Shown: piece by piece, positions 36,454 through 43,354 of the stretch
Layout: the number at the start of each line of letters is the position of its first letter
Position numbering within the stretch: position 1 is the stretch's first letter
Source: CAXBCP01 sp963977005
Lineage (GTDB): Bacteria > Pseudomonadota > Alphaproteobacteria > MPNO01 > UBA830
Direction of reading: 5' to 3'
Length of the DNA stretch: 64,000 nt
NCBI GenBank assembly: GCA_963977005.1
Contig: CAXBMQ010000005.1
Span: forward strand, 124,001 to 188,000
Position numbers and translations under genes: made by a program
The notes under the pieces: generated by a model
The model's database searches: none
What the model was told of the DNA's origin: nothing
What the model saw: the letters and a program-made list of their open reading frames with translations, nothing else

Positions 36454-36455
36454 AT
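36440..36455 (+). other. attL core of the tRNA-Ser island
   Basis: The 16-base sequence CTCTCTCTCCGCCAAT at the 3' end of tRNA-Ser is repeated exactly at 46090-46105. The tyrosine integrase gene starts about 120 bases further on. This is the standard arrangement of a tRNA-targeted integrative element in which crossover preserves the tRNA. Confidence 0.88.
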
Positions 36456-36576
36456 TCCCCTTTTCTATCAATTTGAACACATCGCCCTGACTGACATATA
36501 ACGCCAATTTTCTGGGCTTATCTGCATTTATTGATTGTTCTGGATTTCTTTCGATTGTGCCAGTATCGTTTCATTA

Positions 36577-36607
36577 GGTGGTATGGAATGTGGTATGCAG
36601 TGTGGCT
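36577..36607 (+). repeat. Left arm-type repeats (12-bp periodic TGTGGTA)
   Basis: Three copies of a TGTGGTA-like heptamer at 36577 (GGTGGTA), 36589 (TGTGGTA) and 36601 (TGTGGCT), spaced exactly 12 bases apart. They overlap the start of the integrase gene. Matching repeats with similar spacing occur at the other end of the island (46008-46037). They are candidate arm-type binding sites for the integrase N-terminal domain and may also autoregulate it. Confidence 0.6.
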
Positions 36608-37789
36608 TTAACAGGTAAGCTAACCAAGAAGCTGGTGGAAAATCTGGGTGCTGGACGCCATGGCGATGGTGGCGGCCTTTATCTGGTTGTTGACCCTTCG
36701 GGCGCGCGACGCTGGATCGTGCGAGTGGTGGTCAAGGGACAGCGCAATATAAAGGGTAAGCCCCTTCGTACTGACTTCGGTTTAGGCGGGGCGGATGTGG
36801 TGACTCTCAACCAGGCGCGGGAACGCGCGCTGGAATATCGGCGGATGGCCAAGCAAGGCTTGAATCCCCGATTTAACGCCACTCGCGACATACTCACTTT
36901 CGAGGAAATTGCACGACAGGTTCATATTGAGCGGATGCCAACGTGGAAAAATGCCAAGCACGGGGCGCAATGGATCAACACTTTGCGTGACTATGCTTTC
37001 CCCAAGATTGGAAGGATGCCTGTCGATAGCATTGGCCAGCCAGAGGTGCTGATGTGCCTGTCGCCAATTTGGACCGAAAAGCACGAAACCGCGCGGCGCT
37101 TGGCACAACGGATCAAGGTCGTTTTGGATGTGGCCAGATCCAAGGGCTTCCGATCGGGCGAGAACCCGGTAACAGCGATTCACGATGCGCGAGTGTTGCC
37201 CAAGGTGAAGGTCAAGCCCAAGCGCCACAAGGCGATGCGATGGCAAGATGTGCCAACCTTCTATGCCAACCTGAAAACCCGCGATGCGATGGCCGCCAAG
37301 GCGTTGATGTTCACTTGTCTGACCGGATCACGCACCGGTGAGGTGTTGGGGATGCAATGGGGCGAGGTTGATTTCGATGAGCGGCTGTGGACCTGCCCGG
37401 CAGATCGGATGAAGGGCGGCGAAGTGCATCGCGTGCCTTTGACCGATGAAGTGTTGGCGATTATTGAACCTTTGCGCGCAATGCAATCTGACTATGTGTT
37501 TGAAGGTCAAAAACGTCACAAGCCATTGTCGAACATGGCCATGCTGATGCTGTTGCGTCGGATGCAGGTTGAAAGCGTCACGGTGCATGGGTTCCGTTCC
37601 ACCTTCCGCGATTGGGCCGCTGAGGCGGCAAACGCGCCGCGCGAGGTTGCGGAAATCAGCTTGGCGCATAAAGTTGGATCTGAAGTGGAGCGGGCTTATG
37701 CGCGGTCAGATTTGTTGGATAAACGGCGCGTACTGATGGCCCGGTGGTCCGAGTTTGCATCTGGGAATGTTGAAAACATTGGTTGTTGA
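36602..37789 (+). CDS. Tyrosine-type site-specific integrase
   Basis: Phage-P4-like integrase that inserts the island into tRNA-Ser. The N-terminal DUF4102-type arm-binding domain reads LTKKLVENLGAGRHGDGGGLYL. A core-binding SAM-like domain is followed by the catalytic domain with Arg in TGSRTGEVLGM, HxxR as HGFRSTFRDW, and a His-containing SLAHKVG. The nucleophile Tyr lies in VERAYARSDLLDKRR. From GTG 36602 it is 395 residues; an in-frame start at 36578 gives 403. The family's start fits ALTGKLT, so I use GTG 36602. The next gene overlaps its end. Confidence 0.93.
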   Translation: MALTGKLTKKLVENLGAGRHGDGGGLYLVVDPSGARRWIVRVVVKGQRNIKGKPLRTDFGLGGADVVTLNQARERALEYRRMAKQGLNPRFNATRDILTFEEIARQVHIERMPTWKNAKHGAQWINTLRDYAFPKIGRMPVDSIGQPEVLMCLSPIWTEKHETARRLAQRIKVVLDVARSKGFRSGENPVTAIHDARVLPKVKVKPKRHKAMRWQDVPTFYANLKTRDAMAAKALMFTCLTGSRTGEVLGMQWGEVDFDERLWTCPADRMKGGEVHRVPLTDEVLAIIEPLRAMQSDYVFEGQKRHKPLSNMAMLMLLRRMQVESVTVHGFRSTFRDWAAEAANAPREVAEISLAHKVGSEVERAYARSDLLDKRRVLMARWSEFASGNVENIGC

Positions 37790-38744
37790 AAACAAATACA
37801 CCTGTTCAAGTGTTCGGCAAGTCGTCGAGCGAATACGCATCGAAAACACTGTTCCGGGCCAAGCCTTTCATCCTAGCGCAGCTATGTTGGAATCTTGTGG
37901 CCTGGACCCCGCGTTAGAGTGCCAAGAATTATGGACTGCGTGGATTTCTATTAACGTTGGGATGGACCGCCGCTCTTTTTCTTGCCAGATTTTTGAGGGG
38001 GAGCAAGAGGCGGAGGCGTTTCGTGATGAGTATCCTGTAGGGAAGCATCTAAATGACGAAGAGGCTCCAAGGCCGATAGAATTCAGAGAGTTATTTATCG
38101 GCGACGCCGACGAGCACAATATAATTTTTGGTGCGGGCGGGGACCCGGATGCTGGGGCAATTTTTGACTGTCTTGTTGCAGCAGGCGTGATTGACGAGCG
38201 GAACTTTAAAATCTCGGAAAAAGTGCTGAACTGGGCTGGGCCTGACAGGATCGCTTGGGCTAGAGCGAGAGAGCCGGAAAACTGGGCATGCTTGGTTGAA
38301 ATGGAATACTGCACATATCACTTTCCAAGATCGTCGCTTGCTTACATGTCCGCGCAATACCAGATGAACTACTACATTCTGCAAGATGATTATTCAGCAG
38401 GTTATCTGATGCGCGAAATCGAAGTGATTTTGGGAGGCGCAGAAACGTTAGCAGAGCAAGCATTGAGTACCCGAAAAAGTGCTGGTCAGGCGGGTCGTCT
38501 AGCTTCCCAATCCGCCAAGAGAAAGCGCCTTTTAATGTTCATGGCTGCGATTGAAAATCTTGGTGATCTGGTTGGTCGAATGGCTGAACAGGCTATTGTG
38601 GATCAGGCATTTCAGAATGCTATCGAGCAAGATCAAGTTCTGTGGCGGCAAGGGAGTGGGCAACAGGCAGAATATGAAACCGTGCTGAGGTCTGATCCCG
38701 AATATCGCGCGAGATATCAAAGCGTATTTAGCCAAACCGCTTAA
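37755..38744 (+). CDS. Hypothetical protein encoded next to the integrase
   Basis: 329-residue protein with no family I can name. Residues about 20-190 are mixed alpha/beta and rich in acidic residues. Around 225-270 there is a Ala/Gln/Lys helical segment (LSTRKSAGQAGRLASQSAKRKR), and the rest is helical to the end. It overlaps the integrase end by 35 bases, which suggests coupled expression or a later true start. The last 68 bases of the gene (from 38677) and the following palindrome are repeated at 39772-39848. It is more AT-rich than the chromosome. Confidence 0.6.
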   Translation: MHLGMLKTLVVENKYTCSSVRQVVERIRIENTVPGQAFHPSAAMLESCGLDPALECQELWTAWISINVGMDRRSFSCQIFEGEQEAEAFRDEYPVGKHLNDEEAPRPIEFRELFIGDADEHNIIFGAGGDPDAGAIFDCLVAAGVIDERNFKISEKVLNWAGPDRIAWARAREPENWACLVEMEYCTYHFPRSSLAYMSAQYQMNYYILQDDYSAGYLMREIEVILGGAETLAEQALSTRKSAGQAGRLASQSAKRKRLLMFMAAIENLGDLVGRMAEQAIVDQAFQNAIEQDQVLWRQGSGQQAEYETVLRSDPEYRARYQSVFSQTA

Positions 38745-38753
38745 GCGGTTTAG
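38677..38753 (+). repeat. 77-bp direct repeat, left copy
   Basis: This segment (the 3' end and stop of the unknown gene plus an AAACCGC/GCGGTTT palindrome centred on CTTAAG) matches 39772-39848 at 74 of 77 positions. The repeats bracket the NYN-nuclease cassette. The palindrome includes the TAA stop codon of the upstream gene. Confidence 0.88.
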
Positions 38754-38857
38754 ACATACAGAAAATGAGCCTAATCGAATTAGCGACCGAATTATGTGGT
38801 TGAAAGAGTTGATTTTAACGCTATCTTAGGGAGATAGAGGCATTTTCGGGTGTTTCT

Positions 38858-38883
38858 CCGTTCTGTGACAATTTCACGAACGG
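38858..38883 (+). other. Hairpin upstream of the NYN-gene promoter
   Basis: A stem CCGTTC / GAACGG with an inner GTGA / TCAC stem, one bulged T and a 5-base loop. It lies just before a candidate -35 box. A smaller stem (TATCT/AGATA, 38822-38836) precedes it. They may be the end of the upstream transcript or protein-binding dyads. Confidence 0.45.
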
Positions 38884-38895
38884 TGAAAAAATGGG

Positions 38896-38924
38896 TTGCT
38901 TGCCGCGAGTTCAGTGGTTAAATA
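38896..38924 (+). promoter_or_regulatory. Candidate sigma-70 promoter for the NYN cassette
   Basis: A TTGCTT box (38896-38901) and an AT-rich hexamer (TTAAAT, 38918-38923, or TAAATA one base later) are separated by 16-17 bases. Transcription would begin near 38931 and run through two hairpins and a T-run before the NYN start codon. The match to consensus is moderate. Confidence 0.4.
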
Positions 38925-38930
38925 CCCGCA

Positions 38931-39022
38931 TCACACCCCATCGGATCATCGCCCAAACAGGGATAAACGGGATCCGATTAATACGACCCCAGGGACGCCT
39001 TTGCGCGTCCCTGTAATTTTTT
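38931..39022 (+). ncRNA. Putative short structured leader RNA ending in an intrinsic terminator
   Basis: Downstream of the candidate promoter a 7-bp stem TCGGATC/GATCCGA (38941-38947 with 38971-38977) is followed by a perfect 9-bp stem CAGGGACGC/GCGTCCCTG (38990-38998 with 39005-39013). A T-tract to 39022 follows, so this is a complete Rho-independent terminator ending only 12 bases before the NYN start codon. The layout fits either an attenuator leader or a separate small RNA of about 90 bases. No homology to a known RNA family is claimed. Confidence 0.45.
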
Positions 39023-39034
39023 CGGGGTGTTCCA

Positions 39035-39658
39035 GTGGCAGAAGAAAAAGAACAGGGCCAAAGATACCGGGTCAGGGTGTTTGTAGACTTCTGGAATTAC
39101 ACGCTTTCCATGCAGCGCACTGACAATGAATTCAGGACTGATTGGAAACAGCTAGGACCATCGCTCGCGAAGGCAGCGACAGAGGCCGTAAATTCAGGCG
39201 CGGTCGGCGAATATCAGGGTTTGAATTTTTATGGCTCCTACGGAGAAAACGAAAAGAAACTCCATCGTTGGGCGACCACGGTTGTTGATACCTTCCCGGG
39301 TGTGAATGTATCGATTGTCCCACGCCAGAAAAAACGCTCCCCGCCCAAATGCCCAACCTGCCATGACGAGGTAGCGAACTGCCCCGCTTGCGGAGCAGAC
39401 ATGCGCGGTAATGAGGAAAAGGGTGTAGATGTAAGGATGGCCACTGCCATGATTAGTCTCGCTTGGGCGGACAATTACGATATTGCGGTGTTGGTCTCTT
39501 CCGACAGGGATTTTGTGCCCGTGGCCGAATTTCTGGAAACCAAGGGCGTTAAGGTGATCCACGGGGCGTTCCCGCCGCAGGGAGCCCAACTGACACAGAA
39601 ATGCTGGGGTAGCATTAATGTTGCGGACCTTCGAGAGCACTTCAGGTTCGCAAAATAA
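39035..39658 (+). CDS. NYN-domain ribonuclease with inserted zinc ribbon
   Basis: 207-residue NYN (PIN-like, LabA/DUF88 type) predicted endoribonuclease. The acidic active site is complete: D18 in VFVDFWN, D132 in KGVDVRM, and D157/D159 in SSDRDFVP, with GVKVIHGAF afterwards. A four-cysteine zinc ribbon (C106, C109, C116, C119; CPTC and CPAC) interrupts the domain. Translation starts at GTG 39035. The gene stands alone between a terminator-containing leader and its own terminator inside a repeat-bracketed cassette. An RNA-targeting defence or toxin role is plausible from context but not shown. Confidence 0.85.
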   Translation: MAEEKEQGQRYRVRVFVDFWNYTLSMQRTDNEFRTDWKQLGPSLAKAATEAVNSGAVGEYQGLNFYGSYGENEKKLHRWATTVVDTFPGVNVSIVPRQKKRSPPKCPTCHDEVANCPACGADMRGNEEKGVDVRMATAMISLAWADNYDIAVLVSSDRDFVPVAEFLETKGVKVIHGAFPPQGAQLTQKCWGSINVADLREHFRFAK

Positions 39659-39687
39659 TAACGCCGGCAACCCGGCGGCGACCCCAG

Positions 39688-39713
39688 GGCGGTTCTTTCG
39701 AGCCGCCTTTTTC
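39688..39713 (+). terminator. Intrinsic terminator after the NYN gene
   Basis: An 8-bp stem GGCGGTTC/GAGCCGCC (one G-T wobble) with a 4-base loop, followed by a run of five T. It begins about 30 bases after the NYN stop. Confidence 0.8.
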
Positions 39714-39771
39714 TATGGATAGGCAGAGCGCCCCGCCGGACTACTGACATAGACCCGGCGAGGCTGACCGC

Positions 39772-39848
39772 AAACCGTGCTAAGGTCTGATTCCGAATAT
39801 CGCGCGAGATATCAAAGCGTATTTAGCTAAACCGCTTAAGCGGTTTAG
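39772..39848 (+). repeat. 77-bp direct repeat, right copy
   Basis: Near-exact copy (74/77) of 38677-38753. Here the palindrome is perfect over 22 bases (39827-39848, CTAAACCGCTT and its complement). It is no longer part of a gene. A further partial motif, ACCGCTTAAG, follows at 39861-39870. Confidence 0.88.
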
Positions 39849-39950
39849 CGATTTTGGGTAACCGCTTAAGGACCAGGATTTTCGTGTTCCCAACCCAGAA
39901 AATATGCTCATAATTCAGAGCCATATCGAGTAACCGAAAGGCGATGACAT

Positions 39951-40163
39951 ATGGCAAATCTATTCGACCAGAACCGAAACTATGTTCTTGGTGACCCCGA
40001 ACTTGAGATTATCGGCGACCGAGACAAGCTGGCTCAATGGCGGCATAAAAACATGGGGCCGGCCTTCTATCGCCTTGGCCGCAAGATCATCTATCGCGGT
40101 GCTGACCTGAACGATTGGGCAGAGGCCAGCCGCGTTGACCCTGGCAAAGGTGTGCAAGGCTGA
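39951..40163 (+). CDS. AlpA/excisionase-like helix-turn-helix protein
   Basis: 70-residue DNA-binding protein. The core (LAQWRHKNMGPAFYRLGRKIIYRG followed by ADLNDWAE, quoted in parts) matches the MerR-like HTH_17 excisionase fold, in which a Gly-Pro-x-Phe turn precedes the wing. Such proteins act as recombination directionality factors or island activators. Its stop overlaps the next start (TGATG), indicating coupled translation. It could direct excision of this island or regulate the genes that follow. Confidence 0.75.
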   Translation: MANLFDQNRNYVLGDPELEIIGDRDKLAQWRHKNMGPAFYRLGRKIIYRGADLNDWAEASRVDPGKGVQG

Positions 40164-40582
40164 TGGCCAAGCGCGTTTCCGCGCGCAAGATCAAAACCCA
40201 CAATCAATACACCTATGAACAGGCAGCGGACGTGCTGGGCGTTTCGGTGCAAACGGTGCGGTCTTGGCGGCTAAAGGGGCTGGAGGTTCTGGACAGCCAA
40301 AAGCCGCATTTGATTTTGGGCTTCGCGCTTAAGGGTTTTCTCAACAAACGGTCAAACAGACCCGAGCGCCGTTTGGCAGGTGATCAGTTCCTTTGCATGA
40401 CCTGCAACGCCCCCCGGCGGGCTTATGGCGGCATGGCTGACTACCTGCCCTACAACCACACGCGAGGCAGGCTGGAGGCGCTGTGCGAGGTCTGCGAAGG
40501 GCTATGCGGCAAGTTTGCCAGCCCAAGGCTTTGCGCTGAATTGGCTCCGATTCTGACCATCGCCACACGCAAAAGGAAATGA
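40163..40582 (+). CDS. Helix-turn-helix protein with C-terminal zinc finger
   Basis: 139-residue protein. Residues about 15-50 form a MerR-like HTH (YTYEQAADVLGVSVQTVRSW). The C-terminal half has two CxxC pairs (CMTC and CEVC) separated by about 35 residues, consistent with a zinc-binding site. It is coupled to the AlpA-like gene by a 1-base overlap and followed by a second tyrosine recombinase. I read the three as one module. The precise role is unknown; DNA recognition for the recombinase is a possibility. Confidence 0.7.
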   Translation: MAKRVSARKIKTHNQYTYEQAADVLGVSVQTVRSWRLKGLEVLDSQKPHLILGFALKGFLNKRSNRPERRLAGDQFLCMTCNAPRRAYGGMADYLPYNHTRGRLEALCEVCEGLCGKFASPRLCAELAPILTIATRKRK

Positions 40583-40692
40583 GCCTAAAGGAACCTGTCA
40601 AACCTAGCGTGAACCATAACTTACGGCTCGCCACTGAATCGGTCGGAAATCATGGGTAAGATCGGGCAAAAAACCGAACCAAAAGGGTACAA

Positions 40693-41718
40693 TTGACGAT
40701 GCGATATCTTGAGGAAAACGAGCGGATCAAACACGAATACGCCACCTATCTGCGCCATGCAAAAGGCCAGGACGATGCGTCGATTGATAAGGCGCGGGCG
40801 GCGATCCGGCAGTTTGAGGAAAGCACCAAGTTCAAGTCGTTCAAAAAATTCCATCGCCAACAGGCGGCGGATTTCAAGGACTTCCTGAACAAGAAAAAGA
40901 ACGAACGAACCAAGAAGCCATTAAGTTTTTCAACCATCGATGCCACTTTGCGTTTGGTCAAAAACTTCTTTCACTGGTTGGCCGGTAAGCCTGGCTTCAA
41001 GCGGGTGCTGACATATTCTGATGTGGAATACTTCAACAACACGATGAAGGCTGGCCGCGCGGCCCACGCGCGCCGCGACATCCCCTATCCGTCAATGGCG
41101 CAATGCGCCCATGCGTTTCAGGCGATGCCGAACGGAACAGAGTTTGAGCGGCGCGACAAGGCGCTCTTTGCCTTCTTGATGCTGACTGGGGCGAGAGATG
41201 GGGCGGTGGCATCGCTCAAGCTAAAGCATGTGAACGTGGAAACGGGCCAAGTGTTTCAGGACGGGCGCGAGGTGAACACCAAGGCGGCCAAGACTTTTCG
41301 CTGCCAGTTCTTTCCGGTCGATCCAGCCTACCGCGCCTGTTTCGTGGCTTGGATCGACTATCTGCGCACGGAAAAGCTGTTCGGGCCGGGGGATGCGCTG
41401 TTTCCCAAGGCAAAAATTGACGTGGTGCCGGGTAAGGGCTTTTCCAATGTCGGGCTGGACCGGATCGGCTACGCCGGGTCCGCCAAGATCAACACGATCA
41501 TGCGAAACGCCTTTGCCCAGGTGCAAATGCCGGAGTTCACGCCACATTCCTTGCGCAAGACGCTGGTATTGTATGGGGATGACGTTTGTAAATCGGCAGA
41601 ACAACTCAAGGCTTGGTCGATGAACCTGGGTCACGAGAATCTCGCGACCACGATCAACTCCTACCTGCCGGTGAGCGAGCAGCGGCATCTGCAGCTTATC
41701 CGAGATATGTCAGGCTAA
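40693..41718 (+). CDS. Second tyrosine recombinase of the island
   Basis: 341-residue tyrosine recombinase, distinct from the integrase at the island's left end. It has an N-terminal SAM-like core-binding domain (about 10-110). The catalytic domain has Arg in TGARDGAVASL, Lys in NTKAAKTFRC, HSLRKT (HxxR), GHENLATT (His) and the nucleophile Tyr in INSYLPVS. All catalytic residues are present. TTG 40693 has the better-spaced AAGGG ribosome site; ATG 40699 is an alternative. It lacks the DUF4102 arm-binding domain. Confidence 0.85.
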   Translation: MTMRYLEENERIKHEYATYLRHAKGQDDASIDKARAAIRQFEESTKFKSFKKFHRQQAADFKDFLNKKKNERTKKPLSFSTIDATLRLVKNFFHWLAGKPGFKRVLTYSDVEYFNNTMKAGRAAHARRDIPYPSMAQCAHAFQAMPNGTEFERRDKALFAFLMLTGARDGAVASLKLKHVNVETGQVFQDGREVNTKAAKTFRCQFFPVDPAYRACFVAWIDYLRTEKLFGPGDALFPKAKIDVVPGKGFSNVGLDRIGYAGSAKINTIMRNAFAQVQMPEFTPHSLRKTLVLYGDDVCKSAEQLKAWSMNLGHENLATTINSYLPVSEQRHLQLIRDMSG

Positions 41719-41812
41719 CGGAAAGCGGTTTGTGCCTTTCGGGGCGAGGCGCTAGGTTTTGGCGCTATTCACCGGTGCAGCGCCGGGGCAGATATTCTAC
41801 AGGTTTTAAAAT

Positions 41813-43354
41813 ATGCCAACTTTGCGGTGGTTAACGCGAGACGAGGATGTACGGGCGGCTGAAAAGGTGCCCTACCGCCTGCTGGAAGAAGAACAGTCGC
41901 TTGGTTATGGCGACCGCGACACCGGCAATATGCTGATCCAAGGCGACAATCTGGAGGCGCTCAAGGCGCTGTTGCCTTACTACGCGGGGCAGGTGAAGTG
42001 CATCTACATAGACCCGCCATATAATACAGGGTCCGCGTTCGAGCATTACGACGACAATCTGGAGCATTCCCAATGGTTGGCTATGATGTGGCCGAGGTTG
42101 GAGTTGCTGCAGGAGTTGCTGAGCGAGGATGGCTCGATTTGGCTGAGTATTGACGACCGGGAAGCCCACTATCTTAAAGTCATTATGGACGAAGTGTTTG
42201 GGCGGACAAGTTTCCTTGCGAACGTCGTTTGGCAGAAACGCTACTCACGTGAAAACCGTGGTGTTCTTGGCGACGCCCATGAGCATTTGCTTGTCTATGT
42301 AAAAGACGAGCCGAAATTTCGGAAAAGAGCAAACAAGCTTCCGTTGGATGAAAAGCAGGCCAAAGTCTACCGAAACCCAGACAACCCAAAAGAAACCGAT
42401 CCTGCAAAACGGTGGCGCGGACTTCCGATGACGGCGCAGGGTTATAGGCCAAACCAAATGTATGAAATTAAAGCACCTAGCGGGAAAGTGCACACACCAC
42501 CCGACGGACGTTGTTGGTCAATGATCGAAAGTGAATTTCAGAAGAAGTTCAATGAAGGTCGAATATATTGGGGAAAAAATGGTGATGCTGCTCCAAGTGT
42601 AATTAGGTTTTTGTCCGAAGTTGAAGGAGTTGTGCCATGGACTTGGTGGCCACACGACGACGCCGGACATACCGACGAGTCAAAAAAAGAGAGCATCAAT
42701 TTGTTCGGTGCTGACAATAGCGCGGACACGCCCAAGCCAGAGCGTTTGATGGAAAGACTATTCCAAATTGCCTCAAATCCTGGCGACCTTGTGCTGGACT
42801 CTTTCCTTGGTTCAGGAACAACCGCCGCAGTCGCTCAAAAAATGAACCGCCGCTTTATCGGGATCGAGATGGGGGACCATGCCGTCACCCATTGCGTGCC
42901 GCGCCTGCAAAAGGTGACCGATGGCGAACAGGGCGGAATCTCCAAAGCCCAAAACTGGGAGGGCGGTGGCGGCTTTCGCTTCTACCGTCTTGGCCCCAAC
43001 GTTTTTGACGAAACCGGCCAAATTCAGACCGATATTCGCTTTCCCACTCTGGCCGCCCATATATGGTTCTCGGAAACGGGCGTGCCGTTTTCGGGCGATG
43101 GGGCCAGCCCCTGGCTTGGCGCGCACAAGGGGGCAGGGCTGGCGCTGCTCTATAACGGTATCCTTGGCGACAAGTCTGTCAGTGGCGGCAATGTGCTGAC
43201 CCGAAAATCCCTGCGAGCTGTGCGGGACGCGGCGGGGGGGTTTGACGGACCGTTGACCATCTATGGCGAACGCACGGTGTTGGCCGATGCTTCACTGCAA
43301 GAAGAGCGGGTGACGTTCAAACAGACCCCCTATGACGTGAGGGCGCGGAAATGA
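41813..43354 (+). CDS. mod: Type III restriction-modification methyltransferase (Mod)
   Basis: 513-residue N6-adenine methyltransferase of the beta class, the Mod subunit that also gives the Type III enzyme its sequence specificity. Catalytic motif IV is DPPY (residues 67-70, CIYIDPPYNTGS). The SAM-binding motif is FLGSGTTAAVA near residue 330, after the target-recognition region as expected for the beta class. The central target-recognition part (about 42190-42790) is visibly more AT-rich than both ends. The stop overlaps the res start by 4 bases. Confidence 0.93.
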   Translation: MPTLRWLTRDEDVRAAEKVPYRLLEEEQSLGYGDRDTGNMLIQGDNLEALKALLPYYAGQVKCIYIDPPYNTGSAFEHYDDNLEHSQWLAMMWPRLELLQELLSEDGSIWLSIDDREAHYLKVIMDEVFGRTSFLANVVWQKRYSRENRGVLGDAHEHLLVYVKDEPKFRKRANKLPLDEKQAKVYRNPDNPKETDPAKRWRGLPMTAQGYRPNQMYEIKAPSGKVHTPPDGRCWSMIESEFQKKFNEGRIYWGKNGDAAPSVIRFLSEVEGVVPWTWWPHDDAGHTDESKKESINLFGADNSADTPKPERLMERLFQIASNPGDLVLDSFLGSGTTAAVAQKMNRRFIGIEMGDHAVTHCVPRLQKVTDGEQGGISKAQNWEGGGGFRFYRLGPNVFDETGQIQTDIRFPTLAAHIWFSETGVPFSGDGASPWLGAHKGAGLALLYNGILGDKSVSGGNVLTRKSLRAVRDAAGGFDGPLTIYGERTVLADASLQEERVTFKQTPYDVRARK

